NCBI GenBank assembly: GCA_963930645.1
Contig: OZ005655.1
Location: forward strand, 136,385,456-136,449,455
Reading direction: 5' to 3'
DNA length: 64,000 bases
Source of the DNA: Salticus scenicus
Lineage: Eukaryota; Arthropoda; Arachnida; Araneae; Salticidae
The notes below the pieces were generated by a model. That model did not search any database. It saw only the letters and a program-made list of their open reading frames with translations, and was not told the origin of the DNA. This document shows, piece after piece, positions 25,010 to 38,648 of this stretch; within the stretch, counting starts at the first letter, position 1, and every line of letters starts with the position of its first letter. The translations under genes were made by a program, and so were the position numbers.

Positions 25010-26911
25010 TATTATTTTTATTTTAATTTGATTTAATCTGATTCTCTGAAAATTATTAAATAAAGTAATTCTAAAACAAATATATATACATTTTTTTTAA
25101 TTACGAAATCCCCTCGCAATTAAAATTATGTTTAAAACAATGACATTTCACTTGAATGATACACATTTACACTTGTTTTCAGGCGATAAATGTAATATAA
25201 ACATTTACACATACATCAGTTTGTAGATGATAAAAATAAAATACAAATATATAAATTGACTTGATAAAATAATGTAAGTACTAAAGAAAATATATATGAA
25301 ATTATAAATATTTAAATGAGAAGCATGAGGAGTCCGTATTATGTTAAATGTTTACAATGCAAACAAAGCAAAATGAGATGCACTGCACAGGAATAAATTA
25401 AAAATACGCAAAATAAACCAATAAATAAATAAGTTTTCTTTTCTTTATTTTTATCTTTACAAAATCTTTCTTTTTTTTATTTTTTTTTTTTTTTATTTAC
25501 CCTTATTGATCATATTTCAAAATTGTTTTCATTAGGAAAGTGATAGATATGTATTTATGTTATATTTAAAAAATAATAATAAAGATTTTATCTTTGAATA
25601 ACCTTTTTAACATTTTAGAAAATATTTAAATTCTTGACTTAATTCATGTTTTTATTTCCGGGTTTAATTCATACAAATGCTCCAATACCGAATTTAACTG
25701 CATTTTACAACAATCCTCAAACTTTCATTTTTAAATGTTTTTTCTTCGTTTTTAGTATAACAAACTCTTTAAAATTACCTTTAAATTACCTTTAAATTTG
25801 AAATGCCGAAGTAACACATCTAGAATTTAGACTAAAATTATAATTTTTAAAACTGCATCTACAACTTTTATTTTTTTTCTTTGATTAGATGTTATTTTCC
25901 TTTCTAGGATATAAAAAAATGTTAAAACTATGAAATCATTTACTTCCATTTTTTGACAGATTTGCACAGTTTGATATTTGTGCAGCAGGACTAAAAGTGT
26001 CTGTCTTCATGTTTAAGAATAAATTATGCGTTAATTCAAGAACTAAAGTATTGAATTTTTATCTTCTTTAGATTTTTTTTCTAATGAAAACCCATTGGTA
26101 CAGCATCTACGTAATTTTTATTAAAAAAATTTCATAATTATATATTTATTCTAATAATACTAATGATTTTTATTCGAAAATATAGCGATTCAAATTTGAT
26201 ACATAGGACTAAATTACTAGCTCTATTAAGCTATTCTTTCGAAAACAAACATAAGTATGTTTTAGTCTTTGAATCGTACTAATGAATTAAATGTGATACA
26301 TTATATTTGTTTCATTATTTAATATTTATTTAACAAAGTTTCAGTTTAAGTCACTCAAGAAGTGAGGCTATGCATTTTACACTATTATTATTTTTTTAAT
26401 TTAGTATTTATCTCAGTTTATACTAAAATAATTTTACTTGATTTCTAAAGAACTGAAAGCAGCATGACTGTTATGAAAGAGATTCATCTCTGCATAAAAA
26501 GTTTTTCTTTTTAATTTAATTATGTATTTCTTTTAAATGACTACAGCTTTAAAAAAATTTTATTAGATTTGATATTTTCAGCATATTCCATATGCAATGT
26601 TTAATTTATTCATAGATGAACAAACTGTTAATGGATTTACTGATTAATATATTTAAAAATAATATTCATGCGTATAAATAAAACTTATTTGAAAATAAAA
26701 ATTAACAATTTAAGAAAAACTTTCTAAACTAACAAGACTTTTTATAAAATGCATTAAATGCATAATAAGCATCTGTTCTACTAAAAAAGACACACTGAAA
26801 TACAGTGTTTCTCCTCTCAAAATAGAACAATTTGCTTCCTTTACATGTTTAAAAATGATAAAACTTATGTAATATCAATTTAAAATGCTCCATTTTTTCA
26901 AAGTATGATTA

Positions 26912-27446
26912 TAACAGATGCGGCAGTGAAATGGGCAATTTTGAAACCCCCACCAGTGATACAAATTTATTCACAGCGATATAAAAGAATTACAACATGA
27001 ATTTGCAATGCTGTTCATTTGTGTGGAATGGCAAGTCGCAGGGCATGCTTGCGAGCAGAACGCTTCTTCCACTCTTGCAACATTCTCTGGTGTGCACACG
27101 CGTTTCGCACTTCCACCCCTTTTTCTCATCACATTGTCCGTTTCCTCAAAGTTCTGTACCTACAATTTGATAGCATGGGCCAACGGAACTTGGGAATGAC
27201 GTGGGAGATTGTAATGAGCACGAAATACACACTGCGCGACCACGTAGCTGTCATTGTTTTTGTAAAACGCCTTCACAGCAAAAGCGCATTGTTCACCGAT
27301 CCACGACCCCATCTCAACTGAACACCGATATCAGGGTCAATGGCAAAGGTTTGTTGTTCAGATGGAACCACTCTCATTTTCTGATTCCTAACGTAACTTA
27401 CTATTTCCAGGGTTTCAAATCGCCAGTTTCACTGCCGCACTTGTTA
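26912..27446 (-). mobile_element. Mariner-like element, unit 2 copy (no internal duplication)
   Basis: Same termini and TA flanks (26910-26911, 27447-27448) as the element at 19185, but only 535 bp. It has a single transposase remnant carrying the W-to-stop change in HAIKLWVQ, and both frameshifts. This simpler form is probably ancestral, with the 354 bp expansion in unit 1 coming after the segmental duplication; loss by unequal exchange is also possible. Confidence 0.8.
26975..27377 (-). pseudogene. Transposase N-terminal helix-turn-helix remnant, unit 2
   Basis: Near-identical to 19598-20004: the same ATG region (MRVVPSEQQ), the same frameshift before AVKAFYKNND, the same TAG in HAIKLxVQ and the same loss of the catalytic domain. 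It is a copy by segmental duplication rather than an independent insertion. Confidence 0.75.
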
Positions 27447-27448
27447 TA

Positions 27449-28706
27449 AAGATTAAAAAAATGTATAATAATATGATTATAAATTATATAATAATTATTA
27501 ATCCATCACATAACATCAGACGCCTAATTTTATACGCATATTGCAACACAAATTATGTAATAAATATGTAATATCAAATACTTTATGGCAAATGAATCTG
27601 AAAGACAAAAAATTGAGGATTAACTGATTAATATATTTAAAAACAAATTGACTAATATTAGAAATCGGCGTGTTCAAATAAAAAATACCTGCAAATAAAA
27701 GTTAACAATTTAAAAAATTTCTAAATTAACGAATTATTATGTAATGGCAAATTATGCACTGACTGTAGACATGTAATCATATGATTATAAATCATATACA
27801 CTTACTTAACATAATACGTCTTATCTTATACGCATAATTCAATGTAAACTATGTAATTAACCATGACGTTGTTATATGTTACAATGTTGCAATATTTTTG
27901 AAATTTTAAATAATCACTTTTTTTATTATTATTTTTATTAATGTTATACATACAATATTTGTTTAAGTTAGGAAATTAAGTTGAATTTTTAATGAATTTC
28001 GCTTTATAAACAACAATAGCTATTGTTCAATAAACCCTTGATTTCAGTTCATTCATAATGATACACAATGCTAATGAGTGTAAGCTATAAAGTCATTAGA
28101 ATATTTTACAACATTACTATTGTCGATAGTTATTTAATTTTACTGAAATATAATGAATCTGAATGTTAAGTTATACAAAAGTCTTCTTCCTTCACTATGA
28201 CAAAACTTTTTATTCCCTCTTTTATGCACAGACATCATTAAACGTACCTCTTATTTCCTGAAACAAATTGATATTAATGGAATATAAAACGAATTCGTTT
28301 CCTGTTGTTAGAAAATGTGTTATAAAATAACAGGTTAAACGCAGGCATGTCGTTTACATGAGAACAATATTTTAATCTTAGCTACCACATTAAATTTATT
28401 AAAAAAATTTCCCTCAAATAATAAATTGTTCTTCTAAATTAAGATTTTTAAATAACGAAACAATATTAAAATCTCATTAGAGTTAACAGACGGATAGGGA
28501 TAATGTTTTTCTATGAAACCTATAAATTTAAATATGTTTAGCAGATGATAGTTGCCTTTAAAAATCTTTTAATTTTAAAAAAATATAAGATAAATTAAAA
28601 CTCAGTTAAATATATATATATATATATATATACATTTAATTATTCATTTAATTAAAAAGTAGTGTATCCAAACACAAGTTATATTTATGTATATACTGTA
28701 TACACA
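27449..28706. other. AT-rich non-coding part of duplication unit 2
   Basis: Counterpart of 20076-21333, including the (AT)n tract at about 28611-28632. Nothing else is visible. Confidence 0.6.
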
Positions 28707-28710
28707 AATG

Positions 28711-30280
28711 CTCTTACAAGAGAAGTGTGAATTAGTAAAATCGCTATTGCAACGAAACCAACCTTAAATTAAAGAGCATGGTCGAAAACATTGGGTGCCG
28801 TACAAATTTGCTGCAACAACTCCCATGGGGGTAAGATATGCCCTCTTTTAGTTTTAGTTATTTCTATAAAAGCCAACAAAACACGCAGCGTAGTGTGAAC
28901 AGATGGTGCAGTGCTAGCATGCTTGACTTCGGATACGGAGGTCATGAGATCGAGTCTCCGCAAGGGCTATTTGTAATTTTTTCGATATTTTTTTTTTCTA
29001 TATGTTTTTAATTAAATTAAATTAAATTAATAATTTAAGAGAAAATATTTATTACATTAAGAAGTTTTTTTTTTTTTTTTTTTTTTTTTTGAGTATTCCA
29101 ATTAATAAAATATTGAGAATGAATTTAAGAAATGCATTCTTATTTTTTTTTTTATTTATAAAAAGTTAAACCATGTTTAAAGCTATGAATATCGTTTCTA
29201 ATTTATAACAATTATAATTAAAAGTAGAAAAATCATGAAACCATAAGTATTTTTCACAATTAAAACAAGAAATATAAAAAGATTGATCACAATTATTTGA
29301 GTTTCAATTTTGTTCACCGTCAATTATTGTTCATCACGAAAATTTTGTCAAATATTTGGCTTTGCGTCGAGATTACTTGATTTGTAAAATTCATATTTAT
29401 CCAGATTTTGAATTTTTTTAGATGTAAATTAATTATAAATTAGCAAAAATCATTTTGAGAAAATTTGTCATTGTCTTCAATACTATTGTCAGTTCTTCCG
29501 ACACCACTAAATTTGACAGTTGTTTAATGAAATATTTGAAATAAAAGTTGTAAATGCGACGTCGAATAGTTAAGTAACAGCTGTTCATCATTCAGGATTT
29601 TTCATGCAAAAAATTGCCTGAATAAATAAAGCAATTGAGAGCAGACGATTAACTCTTGCTATTAATGTCGTCGTTAAAAAATAGTAATTAATAATTTATG
29701 TAAAACAATCATTAACAATATTTTATCTGAATGTAACCATTAACAAAATCTTACCTAAATATAATATAAAGGTATTTACCGTTAAATTATTAATTTCTTT
29801 AAATTTAATAAATAAATAAATAAATAAATTGGTTAATATATATATTATATTAAATTGTCCGCGCTGAAAAAAAAAAAGAAAGAAAGAAAGAAAAAACTTT
29901 CTTTGATATAATTAATATTTTCTCTTAAAATAATGATTTAATTTAATTAAAAATGTCAAAAATAAATATTTCAGCTGAAATAAGAAAATAAAATACAAAA
30001 CGCCCTTGCCAGTAAAATACAAAACGCCAATGGGGACTCGATCCCACTACCTCCGTATCCAAAGTCAAGCATGCTAGCACTGCACCATCTGTTCACACTA
30101 CGCTGCCTGTTTTGTTGGCTTTTATAGAAATAACTAAAACTTATAGAGGGCATATCTCACCCCCATGGGAGTTGTTGCAGCAAATTTGTACGATGCCCAA
30201 TGTTTTCGACCATGACCTTTAATTTAAGGTTGGTTTGGTTTCAATAGCGATTTTACTAATTCACACTTCCCTTGTTAGAC
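28711..30280. mobile_element. Foldback element with tRNA-like arms, unit 2 copy
   Basis: Counterpart of 21338-22909 at a constant offset of about 7,372 bp. It has the same arms, the same A/B-box spacing in both arms (about 28904-28958 and 30034-30089) and the same non-coding spacer. Confidence 0.8.
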
Positions 30281-32499
30281 ATTTACGAATCTGTCGAATA
30301 TTTACGGACATACTTAAGGGATTATTACAAAATTTCAGGGGTATAAAAAACGTATTAAAATATATATATATATATATTTTTTATTAAAAAGAAGAGAAAT
30401 AAAACACATGTAAATAATAATAATAATATTTACATGAAAATAACTTTGCACATTATTTTTTGAATATTAAATTTCGATAAAATTTAATTATCTCACAAAA
30501 TGTGAATTTTCCACAAAGAAAAAAAAAATCATGTGTCATGAGAAAACAAATTATTTACCAATTAAAAAAAAAAAAAAAAATCACTATATATATAATATTT
30601 GTGTGTGTGTGCATTAATTAACATTTTAAAATGAAAAGTTCGTTATTATTATTTTTTTTTAATTATTATTTATATATTTAAATTAAAACAAGATTTAAAA
30701 TTGTTTGTTTACATTTTACTCATTTTTTTTTTTAAATACATTATAATAGCAATAAAAAAAATTGATTTAACTAAAATTATTGTAATTTTTTTATTACTTC
30801 ATATTTTCAATTCGTCTGTCCATCTATCAGTGCTTATATCAACGCTCTACTTTCTGTAAATACTCTTAGATACAGAATATTCTATTTTAATATGGCTTGG
30901 TTTACACTAAAAATTGTTTCAATAGTGTTTTGTAATCGGTGAAGTCCAGAGTAATTTCAATGCATTAAGCTCTGTGGCAGGAATTTCTATAAAGCATACT
31001 TCAATACTTTTAAACTGCATAACCGTTAAAGACATCGACAGGTATTATTCTTAAGCACAAAATCGTGTTGCGCATCATTGATTATACATATTTCTTGAAA
31101 AATTATGCAGAAGTTATTAAATTAATCATTAAATAAAGTCGATAAATTAAGTAAAATGTATTGTTGCAAATTTATTTTATTAATGGATTTTTTTTCTTTA
31201 TATTATCATCAATATTTAAAAAAAAAATAAAAAAAAAAAAAAGAAAAGAAAAGAAAGAAAGAGAAAAGTTCCAATATATATATATATATATATTATTGAT
31301 AAAAAGACATAATAAAAATTGTTGAAAGTTTATTTATATAATAATACAATATTGTGAAATTATTGCAAGTTCGGCTTTGGACAACTGTATATTTTATGGG
31401 GAAAAATTAGTTTGAAAAACGTTGAAAAGAAAAACATTGGAGGGTTAACAGAAAGCGTTGTCATTTGTTCACCGTTTATAAACGAGATTGTGCTATCTGA
31501 GTTTAAACTATGAAATTAAAAAAGTTATATCTTTTGTGCATGCACAATAAAATTATATTTGCAGCAAATTCCCACATCTCGTTGAAAATTAATCGCATAA
31601 TTTTATGTTTCAGAATAATAAACCTGTAATGATTTGTCAAATTTGAAGAAAGTTTTGTAATAATATGTTGAAGCCCATTTCTTTTAGAAGCAGAAAATTT
31701 ACCAAAAGATTAATAAGTTTATTTTATTATATATGTAAATAATTCTTCCATTTTTACAAAAAACATATAAATGTTATAAGTAGTAAGGGAAATAATGTGT
31801 TGAATTTAGAAATCAGTTACATCTCTCTATGATATAACATAATCCAAAGTAATTTCGTTACTCTTCAGTTTGTGAATGGACCCATAATTGTGCTCGCGTT
31901 TACATCGTTACTAAAATCGTGAGTCTAAGAATGTTCTTTGAAAGTTTGAAATGAAAATCACTTTCATCCAGTTTTTCCTTATAAAACAGAAAAAACAAAA
32001 ATAATGTAATTCTTAATGTAAGTATAGAATTTATATTATATTCGTATATCAAGACATGCCTTATTTAATCTAAGGTAATACAAGAAGAAATTTCTGTTTT
32101 TATTTATTCATTTATTATTTATTTATTTATTTTAGAAAACATAAAATTCACATTGTTCTCCAAAATAAAACATGTTTTTAGTCGAAAAAAAGTATAAAGA
32201 AAACATATTGAATGATATTTTAAAAATATACTATAGTTTTTCATGATATTTTAAATGGATCACGTTTCATATTACTTAAATTTCAAAATTCCCATTTTTT
32301 AATCTCAGTAATGTATCGATGTTTATGTCAGAACAACGATAAAAACTATCTTCAGTCAATTATTTTTATTTTAACTTTAAAACAAGAAAGAAAAATCATG
32401 CAGTACGCATTTATTAGTAACACTTTCCAACTGTACGTAATTGTTGTATCGAATAACATTTAATATTCTTTGCCTACGCTATCACACAACACACAGAAA

Positions 32500-33700
32500 G
32501 ACTGAAAAATATACAGATAGACTAATTGATGTTAAAATTACTCTTAGGCATTTTGGAAAGTGATAAAAAGGCTTAACGCAAAAGAAAATGCAACCATTAG
32601 ATTATAATTACAGCTTTTGATCTCTCTGACTATTTTAGTGTAGCCCTGTAAATCAGAAAGTTAATCATATCCCATTCTATATAAAACATTATTTTAGAAT
32701 ATTAACAATACATTTCAATATTTTTATGATTTTTACAGTAGAAAGATTTTTAAATATAACTTTCAAAAAATTCTGTCCTAAAAGATAATGCATTCGCCTT
32801 TTTTTTTCTTTGTCGTTGTCCCTGTAAACAAACTAGTTGTACAGGACCTATTAATGTCATTTTAAATGGGGATCATTCTATAGGGAAAATATTTATAAAA
32901 ATAACACTCATAGAACACAATGCTTTCGAATGCTTTTGGGTGTACCTGTACACAAACCAGAAGAAATATTCTCTCCATTTTCAATATGGAACATCCGATA
33001 GTGAACTTCAATATAATATATCAGTTTCGAGAAATTCCATAAATATTTAAAGGAGTTAGAGCGTGATCAGTCAAACAGACAGATGGTCAGATACACAAAC
33101 TGAAATCATATTCACACTTAAAAATGTTAGAAAGTGTTAAAAACGCTTAACGTAAACGAAAGGACAATTCTAGCAATTTTTTATTAATAGCTCTTAATAT
33201 AAATGGATATTTTTGTGTCACCCTGTAAATCTAATGCTAATCCTGCTACATTCTAAGCAAAGACATTTTTTGTGAATTTAAATAATGTATTTCAATTTCC
33301 TAAAACTTCGTGGAATGTAAAGTTATTAAAATTTGATTTATAGAAATATCTCTCATAGAACGCAACGCTTTGGAATACTTTTGAGTATCCCTGTACATAA
33401 ATCGGTGGTGGTATGCCCTCCATTTTATACAGGAAACATCCAATAGTGAACTTGAATAACATATTTCAATTTCATTAAGATATGTCTACAGTAAAGGTAT
33501 GAAAATATGGTTTATAGAAATACCTCTCATAGAACACAAGACTTTGAAATACTTTCGGGTGTCCCTGTACACAAACCAGTAGAGGTATATACTCCACTTT
33601 CAATAAGGAACATCCGACAGTGAACTTGAATAACATATATCAATCAAACATCTAGACATATCAAATATCTAGACATTATCAGACATACCTAGTTAACAGA
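32500..33700. repeat. Degenerate tandem array, about 175 bp period
   Basis: A core resembling GTGTCCCTGTACACAAACC recurs near 32640, 32815, 32938, 33215, 33383 and 33558, mostly 168-175 bp apart. Accompanying blocks are CTCATAGAACxCAA, GGAACATCCGA and GTGAACTTGAATAACATAT. A CAGACAGATGG-type stretch at about 33075 recalls the GACA tracts of the 52 kb array. Probably an old relative of that family. Non-coding. Confidence 0.65.
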
Positions 33701-34200
33701 TACAAGATTTTTACATGCAAAAATATACAGTATATTCTAATTTTATACTTTTATATTTTTATGTATTAAAATGCAATAGCAAATTGATATTTCAGCTTAT
33801 TCATATGTAAGGTTGAATTTCACTTTAATATAAAGAATGGAAAATCTTTTTCTAAATCTCATTAAAAGTTTGAAAAGGTTTCAAAACTAAAGCCAGTCCT
33901 ATAAAGGAAAAGAAAGACACATCAAAAACTCTAATTATTAATTAGAAATCCATAATGACTTACTTCAATGTCATTTTCGATTACAACTGCATTTACCATC
34001 AATTTACTCAAATTTAAATTATTACTTTGCTTTATAGTTTTCTATTTTTTTTTTTTTTTTTAAATACTTGTTTTTTCTCGTTTAATATATATTTTAAACT
34101 CGGTCTATTTTAATTCTATTTTTATCTTTTTATGGACGTGAATTTATTAATTTTTCCATGTTTTTATTAACTTCGATTCTTGTTTGTTTGTTTGTTCATC
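33701..34200. other. AT-rich spacer between two arrays
   Basis: A T run near 34048-34062 and a GTTT repeat near 34184. Nothing else recognised. Confidence 0.55.
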
Positions 34201-35330
34201 CAGTACAAATCTTGCAATCGATTTTTAATTAAATTCTCGACTAGTTAGACATTTGAAATTTTCAGGATAGCTCAGAACACGTAGAAAATACATTTTTTAA
34301 ACACTTTTAGTCAACTGTTTCAGGTTCCTGCTGCCTTCGGCAGCGTTTATAAACGCTAGGCAGTAGGTACCTGAAACAGTTGACTGAAACAGTTGATAAA
34401 TTACATTATTCAACAGAATATTTTATATGATTCAGCAGAAAATTTATTTAACTAACTTCCAGACTAGCTAGACATTTGTAACTTTCAGAATAGTTCAGAA
34501 CACGGTGAAAATACATTTTTTTAATACATTTAGCCAACTGTTTCGGGTTACTGCTGCCTTCGGCATCGTTACCTGTACAAAGCTTGCAATCGATTTTTAA
34601 CCAACTTCCCGACTAGCTAGACATTTGAAACTTTCAGGATGGCTCAGAACATAAATACATTTTTTAAATACTTTTAGTCAACTGTTTCAGGTCCCTACTG
34701 CTTTCGACAGCGTTTATATGATTTAACAGAAAATTTATTTAACTAACTTCTCGACTATCTAGACATTTGAAATTTTCAGAATAGTTCAGAACACGGTGAA
34801 AAGGCATTTTTTAAATACTTTTAGCCAACTGCCTTCAGAGCATTACCAGTACAAAGCTTGCAATCAATTTTTAATTAACTTCCGACTAGCTAGCCATTTG
34901 AAACTTTCAGGATAGCTCCGAACACGGTAACAATGCATTTATTTTTAATACTTTTAATCAACTGTTTCAGGTCTCTACTGCCTTTGGCAGCGTTTATATG
35001 ATTCAACAGAAAATTTATTTAACTAACTTCCCGACTAGCTAGATATTTGAAACTTTCAAAATAGTTCAGAATACGGTGCAAATGCATTTTCTAAATACTT
35101 TCATCATTTTATTTTGGTTCCCTGTTGCCTTCGGCAGCATTACCAGTACAGAGCTTGCAATCTATTTTTCACTAACTTCCCGGCTAGCTAGCTAGACATT
35201 TGAAACTTTTATAATAGCTAAAAACACGATAATAATGAATTTTTTTAATGCTTTTAGCCAATTGTTCTGGGTTCCCGCTGCCTTCGGTAGCGTTTATATG
35301 ATTCAACAGAAAATTTAAAAACGTGGTATG
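34201..35330. repeat. Tandem array of about 145 bp units with CTGCCTTCGGCAG hairpin
   Basis: Seven units anchored on GACTAGCTAGACATTTGAAA (about 34241, 34464, 34612, 34753, 34884, 35033, 35182), spaced 131-149 bp except for the first gap of 223 bp. Most carry GCTGCCTTCGGCAGC, a 6 bp stem with a 3-base loop. Two unit types roughly alternate: one followed by GTTTATATGATTCAACAGAA, the other by ACCAGTACAAAGCTTGCAAT. This suggests a higher-order dimer of about 290 bp. Non-coding. Confidence 0.85.
34311..34382. repeat. 72 bp near-perfect palindrome within the array
   Basis: TCAACTGTTTCAGG...CTGCC is mirrored by GGCAG...CCTGAAACAGTTGA around a perfect 16 bp palindrome, AGCGTTTATAAACGCT. One piece of a unit has been copied head-to-head, which explains the long first gap in the array. 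Confidence 0.85.
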
Positions 35331-36494
35331 TAAAAAGTTCTTTTTAACTTATAATTATTTATTCTAAACACATCCTGTCACACCCTGTTTAGAAAATATT
35401 TATTCATCTTTAACATTTATTCATTATAATATTAACTACATATATCATATTATATAACAAAATGTTTAAACTACTGCCCACTATTAACTTTTTATTATTA
35501 ACTATAAAAAACGATGATAAAACCACGCTTAACTTATACTTCTCTCAAAGTATGTCTTTTTGAAGTGGGTCAACTAGCGACTACTAGAGACATTAAGACA
35601 AAGAAAGTCTACGATTTAGACCCACGAAAAAAGCAAAGAGATAAAAATATTTATTTATTTTGTTTTCCAGTATAAAAAAAAAAAGTAATAATAATAAAGG
35701 TATTATAAAGAGATCATATATGTGACCAAACTGCATTTAAATTTTTAAACTTCTTTTTCTTTGAATTTCCAGAAAAATATGGCATACAATATATTAATTC
35801 TAAACTAACATTAAATTTGTTTTATTTATGAATGTTTAACCGTAAAAACTATTATAATTGCACATTTTAAAGCATTTCTTTAAAGGTTTTCATGTAAAAG
35901 AATTGCTATACACAGTTGCTGGAATTTACATTTTATGGTATTAAAAAAATTAACCTTCAAATTAAAACTTAAAGATTTTAGTTAAGTTACTTAAAGAGTT
36001 ACTTAAAGATGTTTTAAGTAAAAAATAGTTTTAATTTTTTAAATACCTGAAAGTCTTCAAAAGATGCGCAATTTTGATTATGCTTTATGTGCGACTTTTA
36101 CAATGTAGAAAACAATAAAAATTTACCTTGAGAAAAAAATATTACTAAGTCTTTAAAGGTAATATTTATGAGTATTATGTATATTCTTTAAATTAAAAAA
36201 AAAATCAAAAAATCAAAAATTTGCAATTGTAAAAATGTTAATTATAATTGCACTATAGGAAATATAACAGCCCGGTGAATGGTACATATGGATCAGTGGT
36301 AATTAGATGGTTACAGAACATTCAAGAAATAATAATAAGAAGAATGATAATTATGTATATATAGAAGGAGAAAGAGGAGGGGGAAGGTTAACCAAAATTA
36401 ACAGAAAAAAAAAATTATGTTATTTATATTATTCAAAACATATTGACCGCAAAGTATACAGTTTTGACTGAAATGCACAAAATGGTATGGGGAT

Positions 36495-36525
<31 letters not shown>

Positions 36526-37244
36526 GTAACAAAGATTTATTGCGAAATCAGTTTGATTTTTCTTCATCAGGTACACTTTATTTGTAAAGTTACATTTCCA
36601 CAGTTCTACAGTGAATTCAAAAACACAACTAGGACAATGAATGTTCAATGTGGCAGCCTTCAATCAAGAGAATGGTCGTCAAGCGTTGGGCGTTGGACAT
36701 TCTCATGAAACTTAACCAACATTGTTTTATTTCTTAACAATATCAGGATATTCTTTTTTAGAACGTTTAAAAGCAGTAATAAGCAATAAATGTTTAATTT
36801 AAATATTCGCAAACATCTGAAATCATATACAACACACCAAAGATTAATCAGTATTCGCAATATTGCAACATTTGATGTTTAAAATATGAGATGAAACTGG
36901 TTATACAGCGATATCTGTAAGTGAAAAATGTAACTAATTATATATATATATATATATATATATAAGAATATCCTATGATTTTCTCCACATTTCGGTGAAT
37001 ATCACAAAGTGTTATGATCACAACATTTTTAATATATATATATATATTTCTTTTCTGTGACTTTTCCTTCACGAATATATTATTGATGCATCTAAATGTG
37101 ACAGTATTTTATGTAAAACTTTTTATTTTCAAAACAATTCTGCTTTTTTATTTCAACATGGCATGGTTACATTTACCTATAAGCACAGAGAAAAAAAATC
37201 AATATGTGATTTCTAGACTTTTCATGTAACGTCTTAGAAATGCG
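35331..37244. other. AT-rich non-coding stretch
   Basis: A T run at about 36497-36519 and (TA)n tracts at about 36941-36963 and 37035-37047. Minus-strand frames at 36433-36860 are interrupted and low in complexity. No gene is supportable. Confidence 0.55.
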
Positions 37245-37885
37245 TAAAATATGAAAACATACACAAAGAAAATTATTTAAATTTAAAAAGGATTTTGAAA
37301 CAAATTATGTTTAGATCTTTAACCTGAAGGAGAGAAATTAAACATGAAAATAGCATGAGCTCGAATCCAAAAAAGCTACAAAAAAGGAATACTCAATGAA
37401 AATTATTTAACTTTAAAAGGGATTTTGGATCATATTATGTTTAGATTTTTAACCTTTAAGGAGATAAATAGCATAAGCTCGAATCCAAAAGGGCTGCACA
37501 AAGGAATACACAAAGAAAATTATTTTAATTTAAAAAGGATTTTGGACCAAATCATGTTTAGATTTTTAACCTGGAGGAGAGACGTAAAACATGAAAATAT
37601 TATAAGCTCTATTCCAAAAGGACTGCAAAAAAGGAATACACCAAGAAAACTAGTTAAATTTAAAAAGGGTTTTGGATTAAATTATGTTTTGTGGAGGATC
37701 AAAATTGCGATGGCATGTCTCCGGACCATCTCTAGGGGTGTGTCCCAGACAGTCGCCAATTGCCCATCTGCGCAGCACTAGTGTGACGTAAAACCCAACC
37801 AATCAAATTATGCTTAGATTTTTAACCTGAAGGAGAGAAATAAAACATGAAAAGAGCATAAGCTCGATCCTAAAAGGGTTGTTGC
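37245..37885. repeat. Tandem array of about 128 bp units
   Basis: About five units share AAATTATTTAAATTTAAAAAGGATTTTG, ATTATGTTTAGATTTTTAACC, GGAGAGA and AGCTCGAATCCAAAA. The AGCTCGAATCC block resembles a Pol III B box, but no A box pairs with it. The array is interrupted at about 37690-37804. A plus-strand frame of 118 codons across it is carried by the repeat and is not a gene. Confidence 0.8.
37690..37804. mobile_element. Short insertion interrupting the 128 bp array
   Basis: About 115 bp of GC-richer sequence sits between AAATTATGTTT (37679-37689) and AAATTATGCTT (37805-37815), consistent with a target duplication of about 11 bp with one mismatch. It ends with GCAGCACTAGTGTGACGTAA (from 37772) and CCAACC. 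The same block occurs in the centres of the long-TIR elements at 11034 and 13757. Class not assigned. Confidence 0.5.
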
Positions 37886-38565
37886 TGATATTCGTTTTCG
37901 TACCTCTTTACAAAATAGCCTCTAATAAAATGAAAAAGAAGATAAACTAAACGAAATTAATTAATTAAAGATCGGGGAAATTTTAATGAACATATTATTT
38001 AATGAACATAATCATATAGTTGCCTTAATCCTCACGTCAAAATATTTCAAATTAAAAGAAAGTTAAATAAGATTACAAAAGATAAAAGAGGTTAATACTT
38101 CTAAATGTATGCCAATATCTGATTTTAACTGGAAAGTTGAAATAAAACAGTAAAAGAATTAAAATTAAACTTGATACATAGAGATTATGTATACTTTTAA
38201 AATTCAGAGTGATATGAAAATTTATTGGATAGTATAAATTAAATTTTAATTTTATAGGAAGTAAAAAGTATATTAAAATGAGAAACTTCCAGCGTACATA
38301 AATCGCTGAATAACGGGAAAGGGGGAAATGGACCATTTTCGCCTAAGTATATCTTTACCTATAAATGACTGTTTCTTTGTTTGGTTTTGCTTTTTATTTA
38401 TTTATTTATTTATTTTTTTATTTTTTTTTTTTTTTTGCAATAACATAATAAAAAGCGTAAATAACCTAACAAACCTGATTACATCTTGTTGTATTTAAAA
38501 GTTTTGGATATATAAACACTAAATGGATTTATTTAGAAACATTGACCGTTTTAAGGTATGCTATT
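37886..38565. other. AT-rich non-coding stretch
   Basis: T-rich and TTTA tracts at about 38391-38436. An 87-codon minus-strand frame (38073-38336) shows no recognisable domain. Confidence 0.5.
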
Positions 38566-38648
38566 TTAGTTTTATAATTTTTGTAGACAAGATAATTTTA
38601 TTGGCATATTAACATCTGATTCGTTATTATTTATACTAAAGATGCCGT

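Larger units (their letters stand above)
17325..32378. repeat. Recent tandem segmental duplication, about 7.4-7.7 kb units
   Basis: Unit 1 is 17325-25009 and unit 2 is 25027-32378. Both start TTTGATTTAATCTGATTCTC and end at ATTTTTATTTTAACTTT, and they match almost base for base, differing by rare substitutions and homopolymer-length changes. The main difference is a 354 bp internal duplication in unit 1's mariner-like element. The junction at about 25009-25027 is T/A-rich (TTATTATTTTTATTTTAATT), so slippage or microhomology joining is plausible. Outside the two embedded elements each unit is AT-rich and non-coding. An uncollapsed-haplotype assembly artefact is a real alternative. Confidence 0.95.

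Noticed and set aside
37425..37781. 118-codon open frame
   Set aside because: It follows the 128 bp repeat units and then enters the short insertion; the junction shows it is not a gene.
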